Of a stretch of DNA of 64,000 bases, positions 44,202-53,430 are shown piece by piece. The translations under genes were made by a program, and so were the position numbers. Below the pieces are notes generated by a model that ran no database searches, was not told the DNA's origin, and saw nothing but the letters and a program-made list of their open reading frames with translations. Source of the stretch: Oscillatoriaceae cyanobacterium Prado104 (GTDB taxonomy: Bacteria; Cyanobacteriota; Cyanobacteriia; Cyanobacteriales; Microcoleaceae); the NCBI GenBank assembly GCA_025454405.1, contig JALOON010000012.1, forward strand, positions 1 through 64,000. The letters run 5' to 3'. Each line of letters opens with the position of its first letter. Position 1 is the first letter of the stretch.

Positions 44202-45794
44202 TTAACTCCGTTGGTAACTTGCAGTTAAAGTAGCTGGTTGCCCCAAGTTCCCGGTCAAAACTACACCCCGCCCGTTGGCTGCCAAATGCCGCAGAGTTTT
44301 GTAAATTGTTTCGATTCGGTCTGGTTTTCCTGCTTGTTTGGCGATTTCTGCTACAGACAGGGGAGTCGCGGCATCTTGGAGGACTTGCAGGACCTGTTTT
44401 TGCAGTTCCAATACAGCAGCGGCGGCTTTTTTGCCGGCCTCGACACCGGGCTGGTGGTAGGCGTTAATATTAACCAAGGAACCGTAAAAGCCTACTGCTC
44501 TTTCGTAGAGGGCAATTAATGCTCCTACTGTTCGAGCGTTAACTTGAGGTATGGTAACAGTAATTGAATCTCGGTGATTTTCGTACAAAGCTTGTCGGGT
44601 TCCCTGCAGCAAACCGAACAAATAATCTCCCGATGTTACGCCCGGTTCTACTTCAACAGAATCGCCTTGCCTGTCTTGCAAAACTTCGATAAATGTCAGG
44701 AAGAAATTCGGCACTCCATCGCGCAATTGCTGGACGTAAGCGTGTTGGTCGGTGGTGCCTTTGTTGCCGTAAACTGCGATTCCTTGATAAACTTTATTGC
44801 CGTCTAAATCTAACTCTTTGCCGAGAGATTCCATGACTAATTGCTGCAAGTAACGGCTGAACAACAGCAGCGAATCTTTGTAAGGCAAAACTACCATATC
44901 TTTTTCGCCCCGCCCGTTACCGGCAAAGTACCAAGACAGGGTTAACAGGGCGGCGGGATTGTTTTTGATGTCGGGAATTCTAGTAGCTTCATCCATGACT
45001 TTAGCACCGTCGAGCATGGCTCGAATGTCGATGCCTTGCAAGGCTGCGGGTAACAGTCCGACTGCTGAAAGTTCCGATGTTCTGCCGCCTACCCAATCCG
45101 CCATCGGAAAAGTGGCAATCCAGCCTTGAGATTTGGCTAATTTGTCTAGTTGGCTGCCAACTCCGGTGATGGCAACTGCTTGTTTGGCAAAGTCGAGTTT
45201 TTGTTCGGCAAAGGCTTTTTGCACCTCTATCATGCCGTTGCGGGGTTCGGGAGTGCCGCCGGATTTTGAGATAGTAATTACTAGGGTGCTAGCGAGTTTG
45301 TCTTTGATTTTGTTGAGGGTGCGATCGATCCCTGCAGGATCGGTATTGTCGATAAAATGGATTGCTAGCGGTGGAATGTCCGGCGATAAAGCTTCGGCAA
45401 CAAATTGCGGGCCCAGGGCGGAACCGCCGATACCGATCGAAATTATATCGGTAAATTGAGGAGCAAATGGCGGTTTGATGTCGCGGTTTTGAACTTGCTT
45501 GACAAATGTTTCAATTTGTTCTAGGGTTTCGACTATTTCTTGTTTGAGTTCCGGCGCGGGGGCTAAATCGGGATCGCGCAGCCAGTAGTGTCCCACCATG
45601 CGGTTTTCGTCGGGGTTGGCAATTGCCCCGGCTTCCAACGCGGCCATATCTTTGAAAGCTTTGTCAAATTTGGGTTTGATTGCTGCGACGAAAGCTTCGT
45701 CGAATCCCATGCGGCTGACATCGAGGTACAGTCCCAATTCAGAGTGATAGTAAAGCAAGTCTTGATAGCGTTGCCAAAGTGCTGCGGCATCCAT
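44202..45794 (-). CDS. pgi: Glucose-6-phosphate isomerase
   Basis: This 530-residue enzyme interconverts glucose 6-phosphate and fructose 6-phosphate. Motifs include [81 protein letters not shown] and the C-terminal histidine [13 protein letters not shown]. It is the cyanobacterial form; the extra C-terminal 60 residues ([20 protein letters not shown]) look like a small helical extension. It stands alone between a terminator and a 574-bp spacer. Confidence 0.95.
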   Translation of the reverse strand: MDAAALWQRYQDLLYYHSELGLYLDVSRMGFDEAFVAAIKPKFDKAFKDMAALEAGAIANPDENRMVGHYWLRDPDLAPAPELKQEIVETLEQIETFVKQVQNRDIKPPFAPQFTDIISIGIGGSALGPQFVAEALSPDIPPLAIHFIDNTDPAGIDRTLNKIKDKLASTLVITISKSGGTPEPRNGMIEVQKAFAEQKLDFAKQAVAITGVGSQLDKLAKSQGWIATFPMADWVGGRTSELSAVGLLPAALQGIDIRAMLDGAKVMDEATRIPDIKNNPAALLTLSWYFAGNGRGEKDMVVLPYKDSLLLFSRYLQQLVMESLGKELDLDGNKVYQGIAVYGNKGTTDQHAYVQQLRDGVPNFFLTFIEVLQDRQGDSVEVEPGVTSGDYLFGLLQGTRQALYENHRDSITVTIPQVNARTVGALIALYERAVGFYGSLVNINAYHQPGVEAGKKAAAAVLELQKQVLQVLQDAATPLSVAEIAKQAGKPDRIETIYKTLRHLAANGRGVVLTGNLGQPATLTASYQRS

Positions 45795-46368
45795 AAATAT
45801 TCTCTTGCAGGTCGATCGTGCTAGTCGGGAGTTTACATCAGTTTAAGAGACGGCGTGCGGGTTTTGAGCGAATTCCGATAATTTTTAAGAATTAGCGATT
45901 GTTCGACTGCAATGCCCCATCAGTTGAAATTTTTCTGTAGTATTTGACACTTGTACTGAGACTGAGTACGGTCTTTTGGCGGTAAGGCGCGTCACAAGCA
46001 CCCTACATCTAATAGTATTTATGCGTAAGTCCATCAAATCTGTAACTATTTGTACTTAATTTTGTTTGATATTTGTACTTGCAAATATTAGTATTTTTAC
46101 GTAAGTCTTAGGTGCGATCGATATTTCCTTCTCCTGGGCATAACTAAAACATTCCTCCTTCTTCCCTCTTCCCTCTTCCTTCTTCCTTCTTCCCTCTTCC
46201 TTCTTCCTTCTTCCTTCAATGTGGCGCAACAAAAATATACAAGCCGAAAACCGCGATTTAGCAAGAATGCAGGCAATCTCAAAGCTCGATCGGGTGTCTT
46301 GCTCGAACTAATTGCTATTCTGGATGCAACAGTAAATTGAAAAAGCCGATCGTTTGGAGTAAAGTAGC
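45795..46368. repeat. Spacer with CTTCCTT-type tandem repeats
   Basis: The 574 bp hold an AT-rich part (45990-46110) and a polypyrimidine array of CTTCCTT/CTTCCCT heptamers at 46152-46217. No credible gene is present. An open frame across the array on the minus strand (EEGRRKR repeats) is just translated repeat. Confidence 0.6.
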
Positions 46369-49300
46369 GTGAATAACAAGCTGGCAAAAATTATCGGATT
46401 ATTTTTCGCAGCAGCAATTGTTTTTGGATTCATCGGTTACGCGCTGCAAAGTCCTAACATTACCAATAACTCAGTCGGATCGGTTTTACCCCTCAACTTT
46501 CCCAATCTTACCCTCGCAACTGCCAGCGCGATCGATAGCAAACGCGACCAAATTTACCTCAACGGAACTTGGCAATTTGTCCCCGCAGTTGGCAACCCCC
46601 AAACCCCCCCCGCATCGCCAAGTTGGGGTTCCATCTGGGTGCCCGGAGACTGGCAGGAAGAAAAAAGTGAATTCATACCCGGAATTATCTCTCGCGGCAG
46701 CGGCAAAGATTGGGAAAACTTTAACAGCAGGCAGCTATCCAAAGCTTGGTATCAACGGACGGCAAATATTCCCGGAGACTGGCAAGGAAAGCGAATTTTT
46801 CTCGATTTTGCCAGAATTAGTACGGATGCAGTTGTATTTGTCAACGGCATTAACTGCGGGCAAATTGAATGGCCCTACGGCAGTGTTGACATCAGCCAAG
46901 TTGCTAAACCCGGTCAAAATACCGTATCTGTTTTAGTGGCGGCAGTTTCCGACGAAAAGGAAAAAGCCGTGATTATGAGTCCGACGGAAATCTATACAAC
47001 TAAATCGAATTTGCAGTCGCGGGGAATTATCGGCGAAGTCAGGTTGCTCAGCGTCCCTCCCGGCCCGCAAATTAGCGATGTCTTCGTGCAAACTTCCACT
47101 CGAAAAAAGCAAGTTAAATTAGATGTAGAACTCAAAGATGTCACTCAAAGCGGTCAAGTTCAGCTTGTCGCTCAAATGCTCGACGAAAAAGGGAAAGTAG
47201 AGAAAAAATTTACCGGAACAGCCAGCGTTCAAGCTAAACCTATTCAAACGATAAAGGTTGAGTGGAATTGGTCGAATCCCCGACTTTGGGATTTCGGAAA
47301 ACCCAACCTTTATACGCTGCAATTGGAAGTAAAAGGCAGCGGCGTTAACACGTATTACCACCAACCTTTCGGATTCCGAGAATTTTGGGTAGAAGGGCGC
47401 AAGTTTTTCTTAAATGGTAGTGAATTTCGCCTGCGTCCCGGCTTGCATTCCGATACTTGGGAAGGCGGAACAGTAGAAGTTTCTGACAAGTTAATTGACG
47501 GCTATGTCAAAGCCGGTTTTAATATCGTTGAAATGTGGCCTTGGAATCACGACGAACGCGGGAGATGGCACTTCCGGGAACTGTTTGCAGAACGCGCAGA
47601 CCTCAAGGGTTTTCCAATTATGGCACCAGCTTTAGATGTTACTGGAATAGCTTGGGCAGAACAGTGGAATAACCGCCAGTGGATCGATCGCTGGAAAGGC
47701 AGAATGGCGGCAGAAATGCGCCGCTATCGCAACCATCCGTCGGTGTTTATGTGGGCGACGAGTCCTAATTTTTTCGGCAGCGGTGACGATCAAAATCCCC
47801 GCCGCATCGGCAAGAAAAAAATAGAAGGAACTCTCGGACCCGTTGAAGACCAACGGATGCGGGCAAAGACTCCTTTGGGCAATGAAGCTTTTGCTGCGAT
47901 TAAATCCCAAGACCCCACCAGACCTTTAATGGTTCATCAAGGCGGTACTTTCGGCGATGTTTATTCGCTGAATTCTTATTTAAATGTTATCCCGCTGCAA
48001 GAGAGAGAAGAATGGATTTCGGAATGGAGTAAAAACGGGGAAATGCCCTACATGGTGGTAGAATTTGGGACACCTTTGCACGCGACGATGATGCGGAATC
48101 GGCGGGGATTTGATAAGGTAATTGTCAGCGAACCTTGGATGACGGAGTTTGCGGCGATTTATTTCGGCAAGCAGGCTTACGATTTGGAAACTCCGGGTTA
48201 TAAAAATAAGGTGCGGGAGCAATTTGTCAAAGACCAAGAATATAAAAGCTGGCATTTTAGTAAGGATTTAGATTTTGCGCCTGCTTTTCAAAATTTGCAG
48301 CAGTTATTTAGTACGAATACTTGGCGAACTTGGCGAACTTTTGGGATGTCGGGGGGGATGATTCCTTGGCACAGCGGCCACGGTTGGGATGTGTCCGATG
48401 CTGGGAGAAGCAGAGTAGATATTGGAGGATTTCAAGCGGGCAGGCGAGGCGTTTATTTGAAGAATGTGTCAAAAAATTTGATGTATTATTTCCAACGGGA
48501 GGCTTACAATATTTATCCCGCAGGCGAGGCGATTATGAATAATAACGGCCCGACTTTGGCTTGGATTGCTGGTCATCATGAGGCTTTTACTGCGAAAGAC
48601 CACAACTTTTTTGCTGGCGGTAAATTAAGCAAGCAAATTGTGTTGATTAACGACACGCGATCGAAACAAGATTTTGCGTTTAATTGGCGGGTTTTGGTGG
48701 GAGGAGAAGAGGTTGGAAAAGGCGAGAAGAAGGGGAGTATTGAGACGGCAGGGACGCTGTTTTTCCCTATTGATGTAAAATTGCCAAATTCGATTTCCGG
48801 CAAGGCTGACGGCGAAATTCGCTTGACCGCGAGGGTGGGCGATCGACCGCATTCTGATACTTTTGAGTTCCGAGTTTTTGCTACTCCCTCAAAAATCAAG
48901 GATACTGTGACAATATTCGATCCGGTTGGCAAAACATCGGCGATGTTAAAAGACTTGGGTTATGAAGTTTTACCGTGGAACGGTTCGCAAGTTTCAACGG
49001 TGTTAGTTATCGGTAGAGAAGCATTTTCTACCGGGCAAAGATTGCCGGGAAATTTAGAAAACTTTGTGCGCAACGGCGGCAAGGCGATCGTGTTTGCCCA
49101 AAGTCGGGACTGGCTGCAAAATATGGGTTTGCGGGTGGCGGAACATATCAGCCGCCGCGTCTATCCAATTGATAGCAACCACCCGGCTGTTGGCGGGTTG
49201 GACGGTGAGGATTTGCGGGATTGGATGGGGGAAAGCACGCTGATTGAAGCTTATCCAGATACTATTTATAGTGGGGCGAGATTGAGTCCGGCAAATATGC

Positions 49301-50190
49301 CTTGGTACGGGTGGCATTGGGGAAATCGCGGCGGTGTTAGCAGCGCTTCAATTGAGAAGCCGCACCGCACTTCTTGGCGGCCGATTTTGGAGTCGGAGTT
49401 CGATTTAGCTTATTCGCCGCTGATGGAATTGGATTACGGAAAGGGAAGGCTGATTTTAAATGAGTTGGATTTGGAAGATCATTATGCTATCGATGGCGGG
49501 GCGTCGAAGTTAGCGCAGCAAATTGTGAATTACGGCATCAATTCTCCGGTGTTTGGCAAGCCGGATAAGGTAGTTTTAATTGGGGGAGATGGTGATGCGA
49601 GAAAGTTGGATGCTTTGGGGGTAATTTACCAGCGGGCTAGTTCGCTTTCTGGGGATGTTGGTTTGGCGATTGTGGGGGCGGAGGCGAATTTAAAAGATGG
49701 GGAATTGCGGAGTTATTTGAATGGGGGCGGCAAGGCGTTTTTCTTGCCGCGCAAAGTACCTGCGGCGGGTTTGGGCGTGAGTTTGCAGCAGGCGAAGGAT
49801 TTCGGGGGTTCGCTAAATGTTCCGAATTGGGATGAGGTGAAGGGAATTAGTGCTTCGGACTTGCGATCGCGTTCTTTTTACGATACTTGGTTGATTAAGG
49901 CTGGGGGTGATGTGGGCGCGGGCGGTTTGTTAAGTCGGGTTGCTGTCGGTAAGGGTGTGGCGATTTTCTCTCAGATTGACCCGGATGGTTTGAATGCGGA
50001 TAATAAGACTTATTTGCGTTTTACTCGCTGGCGGCAAACTCGGGCTAACGCGCAGATTTTGGCTAATTTGGGGGCGAGTTTTCGGGCGGATGGTGTTGTG
50101 TTTGGGGGTTCGACTCAGGAGTTTTATCACCCGGATTACAAGACGGATTTTGAGATGGGAGATGACCCTTATCGGTATTATCGATGGTAG
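46369..50190 (+). CDS. Membrane-anchored or secreted GH2-like glycoside hydrolase homologue
   Basis: This 1273-residue protein starts at GTG 46369. Residues 8-27 are a signal peptide or anchor (IIGLFFAAAIVFGFIGYAL). A GH2 sugar-binding jelly roll (about 60-230; LNGTWQFVP, AWYQRTANIPGDWQGKRIF, INCGQIEWPYG), an Ig-like domain and a TIM barrel (about 340-640) follow. Beyond these is a long C-terminal region with a GATase-like part (YGKGRLILNELDLEDHYA). The GH2 acid/base site, usually NE after WSLG, reads MWATSPNFFG (about 461-470), so the key Glu is absent. A candidate nucleophile remains in MVVEFG (about 563). It may be a non-hydrolytic sugar-binding protein or use a different residue. Confidence 0.8.
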   Translation: MNNKLAKIIGLFFAAAIVFGFIGYALQSPNITNNSVGSVLPLNFPNLTLATASAIDSKRDQIYLNGTWQFVPAVGNPQTPPASPSWGSIWVPGDWQEEKSEFIPGIISRGSGKDWENFNSRQLSKAWYQRTANIPGDWQGKRIFLDFARISTDAVVFVNGINCGQIEWPYGSVDISQVAKPGQNTVSVLVAAVSDEKEKAVIMSPTEIYTTKSNLQSRGIIGEVRLLSVPPGPQISDVFVQTSTRKKQVKLDVELKDVTQSGQVQLVAQMLDEKGKVEKKFTGTASVQAKPIQTIKVEWNWSNPRLWDFGKPNLYTLQLEVKGSGVNTYYHQPFGFREFWVEGRKFFLNGSEFRLRPGLHSDTWEGGTVEVSDKLIDGYVKAGFNIVEMWPWNHDERGRWHFRELFAERADLKGFPIMAPALDVTGIAWAEQWNNRQWIDRWKGRMAAEMRRYRNHPSVFMWATSPNFFGSGDDQNPRRIGKKKIEGTLGPVEDQRMRAKTPLGNEAFAAIKSQDPTRPLMVHQGGTFGDVYSLNSYLNVIPLQEREEWISEWSKNGEMPYMVVEFGTPLHATMMRNRRGFDKVIVSEPWMTEFAAIYFGKQAYDLETPGYKNKVREQFVKDQEYKSWHFSKDLDFAPAFQNLQQLFSTNTWRTWRTFGMSGGMIPWHSGHGWDVSDAGRSRVDIGGFQAGRRGVYLKNVSKNLMYYFQREAYNIYPAGEAIMNNNGPTLAWIAGHHEAFTAKDHNFFAGGKLSKQIVLINDTRSKQDFAFNWRVLVGGEEVGKGEKKGSIETAGTLFFPIDVKLPNSISGKADGEIRLTARVGDRPHSDTFEFRVFATPSKIKDTVTIFDPVGKTSAMLKDLGYEVLPWNGSQVSTVLVIGREAFSTGQRLPGNLENFVRNGGKAIVFAQSRDWLQNMGLRVAEHISRRVYPIDSNHPAVGGLDGEDLRDWMGESTLIEAYPDTIYSGARLSPANMPWYGWHWGNRGGVSSASIEKPHRTSWRPILESEFDLAYSPLMELDYGKGRLILNELDLEDHYAIDGGASKLAQQIVNYGINSPVFGKPDKVVLIGGDGDARKLDALGVIYQRASSLSGDVGLAIVGAEANLKDGELRSYLNGGGKAFFLPRKVPAAGLGVSLQQAKDFGGSLNVPNWDEVKGISASDLRSRSFYDTWLIKAGGDVGAGGLLSRVAVGKGVAIFSQIDPDGLNADNKTYLRFTRWRQTRANAQILANLGASFRADGVVFGGSTQEFYHPDYKTDFEMGDDPYRYYRW

Positions 50191-50660
50191 AATTTACTTA
50201 AGATGTTGCACCTGTGTCAGAAACCGGGTTTCTGGCACAAACTCTGCACCGCAGCCGATATTTTTCGTCAGAAACCTGGTTTCTTAAAGTTTGTATCGAT
50301 CTTTGATAATAGTAGGTTGGGTTGAGGAACGAAACCCAACCTACTTGTGGTGTACAAACTTGTGGTGTACAAACTTGTGGTGTACAAACTTGTGGTGTAC
50401 AAACTTGTGGTGTACAAACTTGTGGTGTACAAACTCTTGGTGTACAAACTCTTGGTGTACAAACTCTTGGTGTACAAACTCTTGGTGTTGGGTTTCGCTT
50501 CGCTCTACCCAACCTACGGCTATAAGTCAAAGTGTCTTTTAAATCTGGGGTCTAGTTTGTCGGTTTTCTTTTGGTTGCAGGTGCGGCAGAGGGTTTGCAA
50601 GTTGCTGATAGCGCAAATCACTGTCGAGGAGTTCAGTGAGAATTTGTAAGGTAGAAAGTG
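50191..50660. repeat. Repeat-rich spacer with 15-bp tandem array inside a palindrome
   Basis: Near 50215-50237 and 50268-50285 are hairpin words CAGAAACC/GGTTTCTG; the first may terminate the GH2-like gene. From 50312-50344 GTAGGTTGGGTT and AACCCAACCTAC form a hairpin. Then about ten 15-bp units, ACTTGTGGTGTACAA and later ACTCTTGGTGTACAA, run to about 50487. The block closes with TTGGGTTTCG and ACCCAACCTAC at 50507-50517. Open frames across it are translated repeat, not genes. Confidence 0.85.
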
Positions 50661-50951
50661 TCAAGTATCGTCGCTGTTGCGCTGCTGTAAAATATCCAAC
50701 ATCCGCCGATTTTCTGTCTGAAGCCCCCGAATCTCAGTTTTGATATCCCGGATCTCTGATTCCATCGCTTCCATCCGCTGAAGGCTTTGAGTCATAATTT
50801 GAAACATCCCCTCAATATTGCGGTTCATGGTTTCAATGTTGCGCTGGTGTACTTCAGTTGTAGAAATTAAAGCACTAATAGCTAACTTAATATCGATAAT
50901 ATCGTTTTCGGCCCGATCGACACGGCTGGGAATATTGCTGGCTTCAGTCAT
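50661..50951 (-). CDS. Small coiled-coil protein
   Basis: This 96-residue protein is almost entirely amphipathic helix with Ile, Leu and Met at heptad positions (RVDRAENDIIDIKLAISALI, MEAMESEIRDIKTEIRGLQ). It resembles small coiled-coil proteins scattered through cyanobacterial genomes; function is unknown. No membrane segment is present. It stands alone next to repeat DNA. Confidence 0.7.
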   Translation of the reverse strand: MTEASNIPSRVDRAENDIIDIKLAISALISTTEVHQRNIETMNRNIEGMFQIMTQSLQRMEAMESEIRDIKTEIRGLQTENRRMLDILQQRNSDDT

Positions 50952-51047
50952 TAGAGTTTAGCAGTGATACTGTAGGGCTATTATTTTAGCACATTACAAA
51001 TCTCTAAGCTAAAATGAAAAGGCTAAGTCGCAGCGAGGTCAAATCTA

Positions 51048-51194
51048 ATGACTGTTCGGCAACCCCTATACAGTAAAGAAGAATTTGCTCGACGGGGCGA
51101 TGAAATCTATGAATCTCACGTGTGCCATCAAGTTGAAGAAGGCAATCGCGGCAAAATTGTAGCGATCGATCTCGAAACATGAGACTTTGAATAA
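51048..51194 (+). pseudogene. Truncated small conserved gene with a nonsense codon
   Basis: From ATG 51048 the frame reads MTVRQPLYSKEEFARRGDEI, continues to GNRGKIVAIDLET, then TGA (51180-51182), DFE and TAA. The N-terminus resembles a family of short cyanobacterial proteins that I recall continuing past this point with Gly after ET; a GGA to TGA change would explain the stop. The downstream part is not recognisable. The family's function is unknown to me. Confidence 0.55.
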
Positions 51195-51543
51195 GACAAT
51201 AATCATCAAAGTTACCAGCCCGATCGCCCTTACAACCTTTCTTTGTTTCATGCCTAAAAATACCGCTTGTCACAGAAAAAAATTGCATAATTTATAGTTC
51301 AAATGACTAATGACTCATAACTCATGACTACTAACTAATGACTATTAGATATCTCATAAAAAAAATAGACCTATGCGATCGATCGCACTCGCTCGGGGCA
51401 GGGTTTGGACATAAACTTAGATAGTTTGAGGCATAAATTGTCGCCAAAATGCTTCACCCTACATTTATCAACAGCTTGCAACGATTTTTACCCGATGTCT
51501 AATGACTAATGACTAATGACTAATAACTACTGACTGCTGCTTT
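51195..51543. repeat. Spacer with ACTAATG heptamer repeats
   Basis: Runs of ACTAATG/ACTCATA words occur at about 51302-51348 and 51498-51538, the second ending right before the next start codon. Nothing else is recognised in these 350 bp. Confidence 0.65.
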
Positions 51544-52989
51544 ATGAAAAAACAGTTAAAACTTAAATTAATCGCGATCGCCCTTATCTCAATCTTACCA
51601 ACAATCGGTATCGCGTGCGATCGCCCTTTCCAAAAACCATTTCAACTCCCCGAATCAGCAAAACAAGAACCTTGGCCAGTTCAAATCGGACTGCGCACCA
51701 ACATTATCCGATCGAACATACCAACAGTCAACCGCGTAGTTTTAGTACCGGATGCCGCCACATTCCTCGCAGCCATCCAACAATGGAATCTCAAAGGACG
51801 CTGGCCGATTCTCATCGAAGATAACAAGTATACTCCCATGTTCGTGCAGCGATTTCAACCCGAGGAAATCGTGCGTTTGCCGAGTGTCAAACAGCAACTT
51901 CCAAAAGGCCAAAAACTCCAAGACTTAATGCAAAAAAGCGCGGCAGCCGCTTGGAATGCTACCGATACTCCCACTTTAAAAGCCCAATGGCAGCAACTCG
52001 GATGGGAACCTCCAGGAATTGCGATCGCCTCGGAAAATGACCCGGCAAAATTAGCAGCAGTTGCCCTGGCAGCGGGTCGCGGTCAACCTTTAGTATTTAT
52101 GGAAGGTAACTTTGGAAAACCCAACGATACCCTGAATAACGAAGAGTGGAAAACTTTGCAAACAGCAGTTAAAAAAGCCGTCGAATCTACCGGATATTTT
52201 TACTCCCAACTCGGAGATGCGATCGACACTATTACTATTGTACGCCAACTCGCAGTCAAATACCAATCCCCGGAAAAACCCGACGAACAATTAGCAGTTA
52301 CCGACGGTTTGGGACGGCATCTCAACGGCGAACGCTGGGCAGCGGTGGGGTGGATTTTCGGTGACGAAGCGCGATCGATCTATCAAACAATGTGCGCCTT
52401 ATTTCTCGAACCTCAAACCGCCATGCTGTACGACAGTTACCCCAAGGAAGGAGATTGGAAAGAATACGAAATGAATTCAGCAGCTAGCAAGATCAAAACC
52501 TTAGGTTTTGATGTAACAGTTGTGGAGCAACCTGAATCTAGTCTGAAAAAATGGCGGAGTTTGGCATCACAACCCTGGACTTACGATCTAATATTGCTCA
52601 ATTCTAAAGGCTATACAAATTCTTTTCAAGTGGGTGACGGAGATGCCCCGGTAGCAGACATTCCAAAACTGCAATTTCCCGCAGCAATTCACGCGATTCA
52701 CAGTTGGTCTGCTGCTTCTCCCGATGACAAAAATACTGTTGCCGGCAGGTGGTTGGAAAATGGAGCGTATGCCTATGTCGGTAGCGTAAATGAACCTTTT
52801 TTAGGAGCGTTTATTCCGCCCAGAATTATACTCGATCGACTGGTGCGATCGGCACCGTTTTTAATCGCAGTCCGCCAGCTAGAATCCCGCCCCTGGAAAA
52901 TTACTACTATAGGCGATCCGCTAATGTCGATCGGCAAACCCAAACCAAGAATTTCGCCAACTCAGCAACCACTATCACAAACTAGGTGA
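51544..52989 (+). CDS. Secreted protein of unknown function
   Basis: This 481-residue protein has an N-terminal signal sequence (KLKLIAIALISILPTIGIAC); the Cys could be lipidated but the lipobox is poor. The mature part is soluble. The C-terminal region (AAIHAIHSWSA, GRWLENGAYAYVGSVNEPFL, ITTIGDPLMSIG) recalls the end of caspase/gingipain-like TIGR03790 proteins, but catalytic residues were not confirmed. No operon partner is evident. Confidence 0.75.
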   Translation: MKKQLKLKLIAIALISILPTIGIACDRPFQKPFQLPESAKQEPWPVQIGLRTNIIRSNIPTVNRVVLVPDAATFLAAIQQWNLKGRWPILIEDNKYTPMFVQRFQPEEIVRLPSVKQQLPKGQKLQDLMQKSAAAAWNATDTPTLKAQWQQLGWEPPGIAIASENDPAKLAAVALAAGRGQPLVFMEGNFGKPNDTLNNEEWKTLQTAVKKAVESTGYFYSQLGDAIDTITIVRQLAVKYQSPEKPDEQLAVTDGLGRHLNGERWAAVGWIFGDEARSIYQTMCALFLEPQTAMLYDSYPKEGDWKEYEMNSAASKIKTLGFDVTVVEQPESSLKKWRSLASQPWTYDLILLNSKGYTNSFQVGDGDAPVADIPKLQFPAAIHAIHSWSAASPDDKNTVAGRWLENGAYAYVGSVNEPFLGAFIPPRIILDRLVRSAPFLIAVRQLESRPWKITTIGDPLMSIGKPKPRISPTQQPLSQTR

Positions 52990-53020
52990 ATTTAATTTAG
53001 CATGAGTGGAAGGGAGAGGG

Positions 53021-53166
53021 GAAGTTCTGAGTTTTAAGTTTTGAGTTTTAAGTTTTGAGTGCGTGAATTTTGAACTGTCTTTAACTCACAACTCACGCAT
53101 GCACAACTCAAAACTCAAAAGAACTGTCTTTAACTCACAACTCAAAATTCAAAACTCAAAACTCCT
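53021..53166. repeat. Heptanucleotide repeat block (GAGTTTT / AACTCAAA)
   Basis: Imperfect inverted arrangement of GAGTTTTAAG and CAAAACTC words. It includes GGGAGAGGGGAAGTTCT and two copies of GAACTGTCTTTAACTCACAA. It is related to 43285-43419. The remaining spacer to 53430 has no recognised gene. Confidence 0.8.
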
Positions 53167-53430
53167 GAGAAACGAGACACGCGCTGAGCAAATATACTCG
53201 ATCGACCTTTTGCCATATTCCTAAAAGATTAAATGTAACTTGGCATACAATCTTTCGCCACCAATTTGCCGAGCTTCTGTTAAACGCCTTCCTAGCCCCG
53301 CCACCCACCAAAAAAATCTCCCTAAAATCCAGCCGAATTTCAGTTGTCAATTCCCTTCAAATCAAGCAAAATTAAAATAAGAAATAAAATGTAATATTAT
53401 CTAAATTCTCACAGAAGAATTAATCCCTCA

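Noticed and set aside
46097..46387. Open frame with EEGRRKR repeats
   Set aside because: It is translated CTTCCTT heptamer repeat DNA.
50268..50649. Several overlapping open frames with 5-residue repeats
   Set aside because: All frames of a 15-bp tandem repeat stay open, so this is expected from the repeat and not evidence of a gene.
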